Positions 1 through 7,308 of a stretch of 22,868 bases of DNA are shown here, piece by piece. Under the pieces are notes generated by a model. The model was not told the DNA's origin. It saw only the letters and a list, made by a program, of their open reading frames with translations, and did no database searches. Origin of the DNA: Lysobacterales bacterium UBA2790. Lineage in GTDB: Bacteria; Pseudomonadota; Gammaproteobacteria; Xanthomonadales; Xanthomonadaceae. The DNA is taken from the NCBI GenBank assembly GCA_002352135.1, contig DEHW01000216.1, forward strand, positions 9,873-32,740, in the 5' to 3' direction. Position numbers and translations under genes: made by a program. Each line of letters starts with the position of its first letter. The stretch's first letter is position 1.

Positions 1-822
1 GCCTTCATGGGCTATGTGCTGCCCTGGGGTCAGATGTCCTACCACGGTGCGCAGGTGATCATCAATCTGTTCGGTGCCATTCCGGTAATTGGTGGTGACC
101 TGACCGAGTGGATTCGTGGCGACTTTCTGGTTTCGGATGCGACGTTGAATCGCTTCTTCGCCCTGCATGTCATCGCCATGCCGCTGGTACTGCTACTGCT
201 CGTCGTCCTGCATCTGGCTGCCCTGCACGAAGTAGGCTCGAATAACCCGGAAGGCGTCGACATCAAGAAGAAGAAGGACGAAAACGGCAAACCGCTGGAT
301 GGCATCCCGTTCCATCCGTACTACACGGTGAAAGACATCTTCGGGGTCGGTTTTTTCCTGATCATCGCTGCGTTCATCATCTTCTTCACGCCAACGTTCG
401 GTGACTTGTTCCTCGAGTACGACAACTTCATCCCAGCCGATCCGATGGTGACGCCTGACCACATCAAGCCCGTCTGGTACTTCACTCCTTATTACGCGAT
501 GTTGCGTGCAGTGCCGGACAAGTTGGCTGGTGTCATCGTGATGGGCGGTGCGGTGATGATCCTGTTCCTGTTGCCTTGGCTGGACCGCAGCCCAGTGAAG
601 TCGATCCGCTATCGTGGCCCGCTGTCCAAGCTGCTGATCTCGGTTTTTGTGGTGGCCTTCGTGTCGCTCGCGTGGCTGGGCATGCAGTCGGGCAGCGACC
701 TTCAGAAGCTGATGGCGCAGATTTTCACGGCCTATTACTTCGCATTCTTCCTCTTCATGCCGCTGTGGACGCAGTGGGATTCCTACAAGACAGTGCCGGA
801 CCGGGTGAGCAGCCATGACTAA
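1..822 (+). CDS. petB: Cytochrome b subunit of the cytochrome bc1 complex (partial, 5' end outside window)
   Basis: Membrane core of ubiquinol:cytochrome c reductase, which oxidises quinol at the Qo site and passes electrons over two b haems. The frame is open from the first base and gives 273 residues; about a third of the protein, including the first transmembrane helices and the helix B haem histidines, lies upstream. Visible are the helix C motif [11 protein letters not shown] at the start, and helix D with two haem histidines separated by 14 residues, followed by LHEVGSNNP. The Qo motif is PVWY (469-480) instead of the PEWY of mitochondria and alphaproteobacteria. PVWY and the 14-residue spacing are, to my knowledge, normal for beta- and gammaproteobacteria. 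Several further hydrophobic helices follow. The last 8 nt overlap the start of the cytochrome c1 gene, so the two are translationally coupled. The Rieske gene petA is presumably upstream. Confidence 0.97.
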   Translation, partial: AFMGYVLPWGQMSYHGAQVIINLFGAIPVIGGDLTEWIRGDFLVSDATLNRFFALHVIAMPLVLLLLVVLHLAALHEVGSNNPEGVDIKKKKDENGKPLDGIPFHPYYTVKDIFGVGFFLIIAAFIIFFTPTFGDLFLEYDNFIPADPMVTPDHIKPVWYFTPYYAMLRAVPDKLAGVIVMGGAVMILFLLPWLDRSPVKSIRYRGPLSKLLISVFVVAFVSLAWLGMQSGSDLQKLMAQIFTAYYFAFFLFMPLWTQWDSYKTVPDRVSSHD

Positions 823-1558
823 TCGCATTCTTGCCCCCTTCGTTGCCCTGCTTCTTGGTGTTGCCTCGTTCGCCAGTCAGGCGTCTGGTGGCGGTGGCTT
901 GATGGAGTCGCATGTCAACCTCGGCGACCAGGCGTCGCTGCAGCGTGGCGCGAAGTACTTCATGAACTACTGCGCCGGTTGTCACTCGTTGGGCTATCAG
1001 CGCTATTCCCGGATGGCCGCGGATCTGGGCCTGACCGAAGACGAAGTCCAGACCTGGCTGAACTTCACTGGCGCGAAGTTCGGCGACACCATGAAGTCGG
1101 CGATGGCTCCAGCAGATGGCGCGGCTTTCTTTGGCAAGGCCCCGCCTGATCTCTCTTTGGTTGCCCGCGCCAAGCCGGGCGGCCCCGACTGGACCTACAC
1201 CTTCCTCAAGTCTTTCTATGTGGATGACTCGCGTCCCAGCGGTTGGAACAACACGCTGCTGCCAGGTGCCAGCATGCCCAACGTACTGTGGGATCTGCAG
1301 GGCACGCAACGCGCCGTCTATGGACAGGACGAGCTTGGTGCCGAGCATATTTCGGGCTTCCAGTTGGCGCCTGCAGGGCGTCTCAGTGCCGAGGAATATG
1401 ACGGCGTCGTTCGCGACATCACCAATTTCCTCAACTACGTTGGTGAACCTGCTGCCATGAAACGTGAGGCAATTGGCATCTGGGTGATCCTTTTCCTCGC
1501 TGTGTTCACCTTCCTCGCTTGGCTGTTGAAAGCCGAATACTGGCGCGACATTCACTGA
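815..1558 (+). CDS. petC: Cytochrome c1 of the bc1 complex
   Basis: Haem c subunit that takes electrons from the Rieske protein and passes them to soluble or membrane cytochrome c on the periplasmic side. The 247 residues begin with a Sec signal peptide (about 1-23, cleavage near SQA-SG). The haem-binding CAGCH is at residues 53-57. Met154 in [11 protein letters not shown] is the likely axial ligand, by alignment with the Met in the mitochondrial GMAPP segment. A single C-terminal transmembrane anchor (about 220-240) ends in KAEYWRDIH. The ATG at 815 overlaps the end of petB, and a strong hairpin follows the stop, so this is the last gene of the petABC operon. Length and motif order are normal for the family. 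Confidence 0.97.
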   Translation: MTNRILAPFVALLLGVASFASQASGGGGLMESHVNLGDQASLQRGAKYFMNYCAGCHSLGYQRYSRMAADLGLTEDEVQTWLNFTGAKFGDTMKSAMAPADGAAFFGKAPPDLSLVARAKPGGPDWTYTFLKSFYVDDSRPSGWNNTLLPGASMPNVLWDLQGTQRAVYGQDELGAEHISGFQLAPAGRLSAEEYDGVVRDITNFLNYVGEPAAMKREAIGIWVILFLAVFTFLAWLLKAEYWRDIH

Positions 1559-1580
1559 TCATCCGCCGCTCTTGACTCAA

Positions 1581-1620
1581 CCGAAAGGCACTCCGTCGGG
1601 GGTGCCTTTCGGCGTTCTTG
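1581..1620 (+). terminator. Terminator hairpin after petC
   Basis: A perfect 11-bp stem (CCGAAAGGCAC, 1581-1591, with GTGCCTTTCGG, 1602-1612) and a 10-nt loop lie 22 nt after the petC stop. The T-rich tail is weak (cgttcttgg). It probably ends the bc1 operon and separates it from sspB. Confidence 0.75.
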
Positions 1621-1724
1621 GACGGACGATTCCGTTTGCGGGCATTATTTCCCTCCCGCGTTGTTCCTTAGCCCAGTTGCCAGCCATCCCGTCCGAGCGC
1701 AGGCCGCCTTTCGAGTTCCATCGC

Positions 1725-2162
1725 ATGTCAGACGCTACTCACTCTTCACCCGCCATGACCTCCAATCGTCCATATCTGTTGCGCGCTATCCACGCATGGA
1801 TCGAGGACAACGGAATGACCCCGTACCTGTTGGTGGACGGCACCCAGCAGGGCGTACGAGTCCCACCTCAGACGATCAAGGAAGGGCGTGTAGTGCTGAA
1901 CATCGCCTATCGCGCCGTCAGCGGTCTGGACATGGGCAATGAATCAATTCGATTCCTGGCGCGTTTCTCGGGCGTCAGTCAGTCCATCGACGTGCCAGTT
2001 ACGGCGATCCTCGCGATTTATGCGCAGGAAACCGGGCAAGGCATGATGTTGCCGCCCGATGACCCCGAACACACCGCGCCCTCTACGGAAGTCAACTCGA
2101 CAGAGTTGCCTGGTGATGATGAGCCACCGAAGAAAGGGCCTTGGCTTCGGGTGGTGAAGTAA
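1725..2162 (+). CDS. sspB: ClpXP protease specificity-enhancing factor SspB
   Basis: Cytosolic adaptor that binds ssrA-tagged and some other substrates and tethers them to ClpX. The N-terminal half holds the conserved start of the substrate-binding fold (TSNRPYLLRA, WIEDNGMTPYLLVDG) and the IRFLARFSG segment. It is followed by a low-complexity acidic linker rich in D, E and P. The extreme C-terminus, GPWLRVVK, matches the ClpX-binding (XB) tail of the family. The frame stays open up to 1572, but that part contains the petC terminator, so I start at ATG 1725 (145 aa). ATG 1755 (135 aa) is an alternative, since TSNRPYLLRA begins right after it. Neither start has a clear Shine-Dalgarno sequence. 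sspA, which normally lies between petC and sspB, is absent here. Confidence 0.93.
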   Translation: MSDATHSSPAMTSNRPYLLRAIHAWIEDNGMTPYLLVDGTQQGVRVPPQTIKEGRVVLNIAYRAVSGLDMGNESIRFLARFSGVSQSIDVPVTAILAIYAQETGQGMMLPPDDPEHTAPSTEVNSTELPGDDEPPKKGPWLRVVK

Positions 2163-2291
2163 GAGAAGGAGGCGCGGGCAAAGTTCGAGTTCTACGCCGA
2201 TATCGCGGAAGGAACCCCATATAGACGAGCGACCTTGGTCTCTGATCGCCAGAGCATTGAGATGCAGCGCGCCGCTCTGGTGTTCGCTATT

Positions 2292-2717
2292 TCAGACGGG
2301 CACATCGAACCAGTCCGGTTGGCTGCGAACAAGGTCGAAAATGCGTGGAAGTCGGGTTTCGGTGTGGTCGTCGAAATCGGTGAAGTCGCCGAGCGCGGTG
2401 ATATAGGCCTTGCGCAGGATGTCGTGGAATTCTGGGACGTCTGGGTTGGGTGAGCGGCTGTTGGCTTCGTTGACGGCAGCCAGGGCGTGGGCTTCTTCTG
2501 GCAGGCCGACGCAGGCGTCGCTTTCGACGATCCAGCGCATGGCTTCCGTGCCGTTGTTGCTCACTGCCGTCCAGACTTCGAACTGGCAGTGACGCTCGAA
2601 TTCCAGCACATCGAGCAGCGGCGGGTCGCCACGCGGTGGTGTCGTCCAGTCGGTGTCGAGGTCGAGTGCGGCCAGCAGGTCGTCAAACAGAAAGTCCCGC
2701 AGCGCCTCGTCGTCCAT
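2292..2717 (-). CDS. Hypothetical acidic protein
   Basis: I do not recognise this family. From ATG 2717 it gives 141 residues, strongly acidic, without a signal peptide or membrane segment. It starts MDDEALRDFLFDDLLAALDLD and ends PDWFDVPV. Codon third positions are consistently G/C, as in the neighbouring genes, which argues that it is real. There is no good Shine-Dalgarno sequence in front of ATG 2717. The same frame remains coding-like upstream (for example IQVGFAAKPDALGPE) until a TAG at 2826-2828, with no ATG, GTG or TTG in between. The true 5' end may therefore be lost, shifted or mis-sequenced. It is cytosolic by sequence; the function is unknown. It lies downstream of the tRNA-Ala terminator on the same strand. 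Confidence 0.6.
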   Translation of the reverse strand: MDDEALRDFLFDDLLAALDLDTDWTTPPRGDPPLLDVLEFERHCQFEVWTAVSNNGTEAMRWIVESDACVGLPEEAHALAAVNEANSRSPNPDVPEFHDILRKAYITALGDFTDFDDHTETRLPRIFDLVRSQPDWFDVPV

Positions 2718-3003
2718 GACGTTCCAGAACTGCCGCTCCGGGCCCAGCGCATCGGGCTTTGCAGCGAAACCGACCTGGATGGACTCGGCCCCGTTCGATT
2801 CAGCCTGCCGGGCGGTATTGAAGGGCTATGCCTTGGTGTTGAGTTCGCGGAAGTGCGCACTGTTGCGTACGCTGCGTTGGCCGGCCGAGTCGTGACGGCA
2901 CGCGCTGCCGGCGCTTTGGATTGGTCTGCGAGTGCAAGGTGGCAATCGGCTCGTCGGACGTCGATGCGGGTAGTTCCGCAGCCAGCGTGCAAAGGCATGA
3001 CGC
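2718..3003 (-). other. Spacer with coding-like remnant, no assignable gene
   Basis: No convincing gene is present between the hypothetical gene and the tRNA terminator. On the minus strand 2718-2825 reads as a plausible in-frame upstream extension of the hypothetical protein but has no start codon and is closed by TAG at 2826. Other frames on both strands are open but have shadow-like Arg/Ser/Pro-rich composition. Confidence 0.4.
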
Positions 3004-3034
3004 CAAAAACAAAAACCGGCCTTAGGGGCCGGTT
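3004..3034 (-). terminator. Rho-independent terminator after tRNA-Ala
   Basis: On the minus strand an 8-bp perfect stem (AACCGGCC/GGCCGGTT, 3014-3021 with 3027-3034) and a 5-nt loop are followed by a T-rich run (complement of 3004-3013). It lies 13 nt past the CCA end of the tRNA and ends its transcript. Confidence 0.88.
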
Positions 3035-3047
3035 CTTGTCTACGTAT

Positions 3048-3123
<76 letters not shown>

Positions 3124-3165
3124 ATCCTTACATCATAGCGGCCACATCCCTGGATGCCAAGACGC

Positions 3166-4257
3166 TCAGTAGGTTTCGGTTGCGGGGATCGTGCGTGCAA
3201 AGGCGTCGGCGAGCTGCCGACGACGCCAGCCGCTCAGGGTGTCGGACCAGCGTTTGTCGACGATGAGCGTTTCCAGATGCCGTCGCGAGCAGAGTACGGA
3301 TTCGTCGATGCCAAGCTGTTTGGCGTGCGTGGCGACCACGCCTTGGAGCTGCTTGATCTGCTGCTGTTCGGTAGGCATCAGTGCGCGGGCCAAGGGAATG
3401 TCGCGGTCTGCCTGGGCCAGCGGCCTGCTCAGTTCTTGCCACAGGTCGTCGCGGTGGCGGCGCGGGGATTTGGCATAGGCATCCAGGCGACGTCGAAAGT
3501 CGCTGGCATCGGTCGGTGGCTGCTCGCTGAGCTGCACCGCCAACGGTGTGTCCAGAATCCAGGTCTTGGGTCGGTTGCTGGCTTCCGCCAGTTGGTCACG
3601 CCACTGCAGCAGTCGGCACAGCCGTGACTGCGCCTCGGCAGATAGATTCTGCGCCGCCCGAACGGCCAGGTGCGGGTGTTCGTCACGCTCGGATTTCGCC
3701 GCCACGCGGATCATTCTGTCGCAGTCTTCCGCGTGCCAATCCTGTCGACTCAGCTCCTGCAGGCGTGTTTTCAGGGCCTCGTAGGGCGCATGCAGGTAGC
3801 GAACGTCGTCAGCGGCGTACTTGAGTTGCGCCTCGCTGAGCGGACGCTGCAACCAATCCGAGCGGGTTTCGCCTTTTTCGAGTTGTACGCCGGTGAAGTG
3901 CGCAACCAATTTCTGGAAGCTCATTCCTGCGTCCAGCCCACACAGGGCGGCGGCGACTTGCGTGTCAAAAAGTTTGCCAGGCAGAACGCCCAGCGCGTAC
4001 TGAAAGGCTTGCAGGTCTTCGCTGGCACTATGCATGACTTTGACGGCGGGGTTCTCAACAAACGCCAGCAAGCTGGCGTCCCGTCCGAGGGCGGGGGCAT
4101 CCACCAGAAGCGTCTGATCCGCATGTCCCACCTGGATCAAGGCCAGTTCAGGGTAGTACGTGCGTTCGCGCACGAACTCAGTATCGACCATCACGGCGAC
4201 CGCTGTATCGAACTGCCGGAGGCGCTGAGCGGCCTCGCGATCAGAGAGCCATTCCAT
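3166..4257 (-). CDS. rnd: Ribonuclease D
   Basis: 3'-5' exoribonuclease that trims tRNA precursors and other structured RNAs in the cytosol. All DEDDy catalytic residues are present: Asp25 and Glu27 in VDTEF, Asp80 in HSASEDLQAF, and Tyr146 and Asp150 in YAADDVRYL. The exonuclease domain covers about residues 1-170. The remainder is the helical HRDC region, of which RLCRLLQWRDQLAEASNRP (about 211-229) is the clearest signature. The 363 residues fit the family (E. coli RNase D has 375). ATG 4257 starts just before the DREAAQRLRQF segment. The gene is divergent from the lipoprotein gene (125 nt between starts), and its 3' end is followed by tRNA-Ala(CGC), a plausible substrate. Confidence 0.96.
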   Translation of the reverse strand: MEWLSDREAAQRLRQFDTAVAVMVDTEFVRERTYYPELALIQVGHADQTLLVDAPALGRDASLLAFVENPAVKVMHSASEDLQAFQYALGVLPGKLFDTQVAAALCGLDAGMSFQKLVAHFTGVQLEKGETRSDWLQRPLSEAQLKYAADDVRYLHAPYEALKTRLQELSRQDWHAEDCDRMIRVAAKSERDEHPHLAVRAAQNLSAEAQSRLCRLLQWRDQLAEASNRPKTWILDTPLAVQLSEQPPTDASDFRRRLDAYAKSPRRHRDDLWQELSRPLAQADRDIPLARALMPTEQQQIKQLQGVVATHAKQLGIDESVLCSRRHLETLIVDKRWSDTLSGWRRRQLADAFARTIPATETY

Positions 4258-4382
4258 GTGCTTTGATCCTGTCGGTTGCGTTGATGGGCGACAATAGCCT
4301 ACTTTCGGTGTTTGGCATTGGGCAGGCGTTCAGGGATGGCGTCTGTCTTCCACTAGCTTCCGCAGGGCGGGGAGGAGGAATT

Positions 4383-6383
4383 GTGAGGAAGGTGGCGCAG
4401 TTGGGGAGCGTTGCATTGGTTGTGCTGGCATTGTCGGCATGCGGAGGCAGTGGGGATGAGGCAGCTCAGACGTCTGAGTCGACACCGGCAGGTGCGCAGA
4501 CCAGCGTCGCTGAGAAACCCTCGGAACAGCCAGTCGTGACGCCTGTACCCGAAACGGAGGCGGTTCCGGCATCGGAGGCAGCCGTCACCTCGGACACGAC
4601 GGCCAACGACCCGGCGACATCGAGCGAGGAAGTTCCGGCGCAGGAGGACGCTGCTGAGGAGGCCGACCGTGGCTACGCCATGCGTCGCCGTTTGATGGAC
4701 TCGACCGTTGGCGCGGACGAATGGAGCCCGGATCTAACCGGAGCACCCTTGGTCGATGTCGAGGCGACTTTGCAGCGGGCGACGGATGCCTTGCGCGCGG
4801 GTCGCCTGGATCAGGCCGAGAACAGTGCGTTGGTCCTCTTCCAGCGCGTTCTTGAGGGAGATCCCACCAATGAGATCGCTATCAAGGGTGTCGATGACAC
4901 CGTGGCGGCCTTGCTGGTGCGCGCCGACGAGTCATTTGCGCAAGCTCGCTTCAACGAATCTGCGCGAATCCTCTCTGTTGTCAGCAAGCTTCGACCTGAC
5001 GATCCGGGCATTCCGCTGCTGAAAGCCAAGCTCGATTCGGGTCGCGAAGTGGGCATGCTGCTGGCCGAGGCGCAGCGTCTTGCGACGGCTGGCAAGCTGA
5101 TCGAACCCCCAGGTGAAAATGCCGCTGAAATCTATCGCTCGGTGCTGTCGCGCGACCCGCAGAATGTGGCTGCGCAGACCGGCTTGGCTCGGGTTGAGGC
5201 AGAGCTCGTCAATCGTGCGAGTCAGGCGGCGGAGACCGGCAACTACAACGAGTCTGAGCGCTTGTTGGCGGAGGCCGGAAAGGCTAGCCCCGAGTCGGAT
5301 GCCGTGCAGGACGCATCGGCACGCATCGAGTCGATGCGTGAGCAACGTGCCAAGGATCTGATGCAGCAGTCTGAAGCCGCGTTGGCCGAGAACAACCTAG
5401 AGGAAGCCACGCGATTACTGGATGAGGTTGTCGCGATTGCGGCACAAACCAGTGGCGTCGAAGATCTTCGTACGCGGATTCGCAATGCCGGTAGTTATGC
5501 AAGCTTGCGTCCTGGGCAGAGCATTTCTGACGAGATGCGATCCGGTGGAACCGCACCAGAGCTTGTCGTGATTCCGCTGGGCAGCTTCCAGATGGGCTCG
5601 CCCGAAAGCGAAGCGGATCGCAAGGGCAACGAGGGTCCTCGCCACAGCGTCAACTTGAGCAAAGCTTTCGCGATGGCTCGTGCAGAGGTCACCGTCGCCC
5701 AGTTCCGCCGGTTCGTCGATGCCACCGGATACTCGCCGACGTCCGTGCAGGTGGGGACGTCCACGATCTATGACGAGCAGGCAGGTACCATGGCGGCGAA
5801 GAGCGGCGTGAACTGGCAGAAGGGTTACTCCGGGCGCAATGCGGACGCGAATGCACCGGTCATTCACGTGTCCTGGACTGACGCCAAGTCCTATGCCGAT
5901 TGGGTCTCGCGTGAGACCGGAAAACCCTACCGGTTGCCGTCGGAAGCGGAGTTCGAGTACGTGATGCGTGCGGGCAGCAATACGCGCTATCCCTGGGGTG
6001 ACAGCAACCCGACGCGATTGGTCGGCAACCTGACCGGCGACGGAGATCGTTCCGAGTCGCGGCGGAACTGGGTCAACGCGTTTCCCGACTACGATGACGG
6101 TTACTGGGGACCCGCGCCGGTGCGTTCTTACGAAGCGAATCGCTTCGGTATCCACGACATGAACGGCAATGTCTCCGAATGGGTTGAGGATTGCTGGCAC
6201 GACTCCTACGCGCGCGCTCCGGCAGACGGTTCCCCTTGGGTCAATCCCGGCTGCAATCGTCGCGTGATTCGCGGTGCGTCGTGGGCGAGCTCGCCAGAGC
6301 AGGCCCGCACGGCATTTCGTTTGACGGCGGCACCGAATTCGACCAACGCCCGCTTGGGCTTCCGGGTCGTCCGGGAGCTGTAA
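4383..6383 (+). CDS. Lipoprotein with TPR-like repeats and C-terminal FGE-sulfatase (SUMF1-like) domain
   Basis: GTG 4383 is chosen because GGAGGAGG lies directly upstream and a lipoprotein signal follows: basic MRK, hydrophobic core and lipobox LSAC with Cys20. Gly at the next position predicts outer-membrane sorting. Residues 21-100 are a Ser/Thr/Glu/Pro-rich linker. About 120-375 are helical repeats of TPR type (A/L/Y patterns, GDPTN, RDPQN turns). About 392-666 are a formylglycine-generating-enzyme-like domain: IPLGSFQMGSP, EVTVAQFRRFVDATGY, YRLPSEAEFEYVMRAG, YPWGD, GNVSEWVEDCW, RVIRGASW and LGFRVVRE. The cysteine pair that activates oxygen in true FGEs, just after RGGSW, is absent (ASSPEQARTAFR), so a formylglycine-generating activity is unlikely. 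A structural or ligand-binding role at the envelope is inferred. Total 666 residues. The partner proteins are unknown. Confidence 0.88.
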   Translation: MRKVAQLGSVALVVLALSACGGSGDEAAQTSESTPAGAQTSVAEKPSEQPVVTPVPETEAVPASEAAVTSDTTANDPATSSEEVPAQEDAAEEADRGYAMRRRLMDSTVGADEWSPDLTGAPLVDVEATLQRATDALRAGRLDQAENSALVLFQRVLEGDPTNEIAIKGVDDTVAALLVRADESFAQARFNESARILSVVSKLRPDDPGIPLLKAKLDSGREVGMLLAEAQRLATAGKLIEPPGENAAEIYRSVLSRDPQNVAAQTGLARVEAELVNRASQAAETGNYNESERLLAEAGKASPESDAVQDASARIESMREQRAKDLMQQSEAALAENNLEEATRLLDEVVAIAAQTSGVEDLRTRIRNAGSYASLRPGQSISDEMRSGGTAPELVVIPLGSFQMGSPESEADRKGNEGPRHSVNLSKAFAMARAEVTVAQFRRFVDATGYSPTSVQVGTSTIYDEQAGTMAAKSGVNWQKGYSGRNADANAPVIHVSWTDAKSYADWVSRETGKPYRLPSEAEFEYVMRAGSNTRYPWGDSNPTRLVGNLTGDGDRSESRRNWVNAFPDYDDGYWGPAPVRSYEANRFGIHDMNGNVSEWVEDCWHDSYARAPADGSPWVNPGCNRRVIRGASWASSPEQARTAFRLTAAPNSTNARLGFRVVREL

Positions 6384-6397
6384 GCAACTTGTTCAAT

Positions 6398-6438
6398 GCC
6401 GTGGCAGGGACGCGCTTCATGCGCGTTCCTGCCACGGC
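6398..6438 (+). terminator. Long stem-loop after the FGE-like lipoprotein gene
   Basis: An 18-bp stem (6398-6415 with 6421-6438, one G:U pair) closes over a 5-nt loop, 14 nt after the lipoprotein stop codon. No T tract follows on either strand. It is probably a transcript end or an mRNA-stabilising hairpin rather than a classical Rho-independent terminator. Confidence 0.65.
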
Positions 6439-6684
6439 AATCGGCTCCAATTGAAGGCGCACGCCCCGCCTGATGATGCGCAGAAACGTCGAGCCAGAGC
6501 ATGCTCGGGTATGGCGGCTAGATGGCTTGCGGTTGGTTTCACGCTGGTCAGGAGTTCACTTGTGGGCTCCAACACTTCCCGCACTGTGCATCGCCCAGCG
6601 GGCGAGCGATCGCGGTGTTGCCACCTTTCGCCTGCCGGGATGTCAGCCACGCTGATTCGTGTCGCCGCGATGCGGCTGCCTTGG
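6439..6684. other. Gene-free spacer
   Basis: Between the hairpin and the 3' end of the minus-strand 104-aa gene. Short open frames exist on both strands, but none has a ribosome binding site, a recognisable protein or the expected codon pattern. I see no RNA gene or clear repeat here. Confidence 0.5.
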
Positions 6685-6999
6685 CTAGTGCCTGGGGCTG
6701 ATCGACTGCACCATCAATTCGCGTAATGCGGTTTCAGTGCTGGCCTGGGGTGGCGACACTGCTTCCAGCGAGAATCCGAGGGCGCTGGCGTCGTCTTCGT
6801 CGAGGCCATCGTAGGCGCGAAACTCGGCATCCAGGAGCGCCGCATTGGCGCTGTCTTCACTGTCGTAGGTGGTGAGTCGGCCGTCGCAGTCGAAAACCTC
6901 GCTGGTGCCCGTTTCGTGGATGCGCTGGCGTGCCCAGATGAGGGTCTTGCCCAGCGATGCCACCCACCAGCGTTCGCTTGTGTAGGAATGGGATGTCAT
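6685..6999 (-). CDS. Hypothetical acidic protein, last gene of the asnS operon
   Basis: Family not recognised. ATG 6999 is chosen because it overlaps the stop of the preceding gene as ATGA, a sign of translational coupling; an upstream frame extension would lie inside that gene. The product has 104 residues and no signal peptide or membrane helix. The N-terminal part is aromatic and basic (SERWWVASLGKTLIWARQRI). The middle and end are acidic (EVFDCDGRLTTYDSEDSANAA, YDGLDEDDASALGF). The compact layout, with conserved-looking W, D and G residues, suggests a small folded cytosolic domain. The stop is followed by the gene-free spacer and I see no terminator. Confidence 0.75.
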   Translation of the reverse strand: MTSHSYTSERWWVASLGKTLIWARQRIHETGTSEVFDCDGRLTTYDSEDSANAALLDAEFRAYDGLDEDDASALGFSLEAVSPPQASTETALRELMVQSISPRH

Positions 7000-7298
7000 G
7001 GGTTCTGCCACTGGTATAGCGTGACCAGAATCGCGCTGCCAACGGTCCCGAGGATGCAGCTCCACAGCAGCACCTGCGCGGGCGTTGCGAGGCCGTTGAG
7101 ATTGCGGTCGTCGCGTGAACGGAATTGGCCGCGCAGCACGAAGCTGAGAAACGCGGGCGAAAACGCGTGAAGGCCGATCAAAGCACCTCGGTCCTGCAAG
7201 TGCCGGTAGGCCAACGGTCCGAAGATCAGATAGCCCGTGATGCCCGACAGCCCCACACCCGTGGTGAGGAGCAGCAGGAACATCGTGATCATCTGCAT
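6996..7298 (-). CDS. Small two-helix membrane protein
   Basis: Family not recognised. ATG 7298 is preceded by GGAG at 6-nt spacing and lies 10 nt after the asnS stop, so it is cotranscribed with asnS. The 100 residues contain two hydrophobic segments, about 5-31 (MFLLLLTTGVGLSGITGYLI) and 74-95 (VLLWSCILGTVGSAILVTLY). They are separated by a loop of some 40 residues with the basic/acidic stretch RGQFRSRDDRNLNG. It is probably an inner-membrane protein with both helices spanning. Its stop overlaps the start of the next gene (ATGA). A link to asparagine or translation cannot be drawn from sequence; the operon position may be incidental. Confidence 0.8.
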   Translation of the reverse strand: MQMITMFLLLLTTGVGLSGITGYLIFGPLAYRHLQDRGALIGLHAFSPAFLSFVLRGQFRSRDDRNLNGLATPAQVLLWSCILGTVGSAILVTLYQWQNP

Positions 7299-7308
7299 GC
7301 GCGTCTCC

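Noticed and set aside
469..480. PVWY instead of PEWY at the cytochrome b Qo site as a novelty
   Set aside because: This variant is, to my knowledge, normal in gamma- and betaproteobacterial bc1 complexes.
3128..3266. Protein-like frames running through the tRNA region (pattern GGGSNSRPSH)
   Set aside because: This is the well-known false translation of a tRNA gene; the cloverleaf explains the sequence.
4263..4382. Longer N-terminus of the FGE-like lipoprotein starting at ATG 4263
   Set aside because: The extra 40 residues would bury the lipoprotein signal peptide, and the strong GGAGGAGG is placed for GTG 4383.
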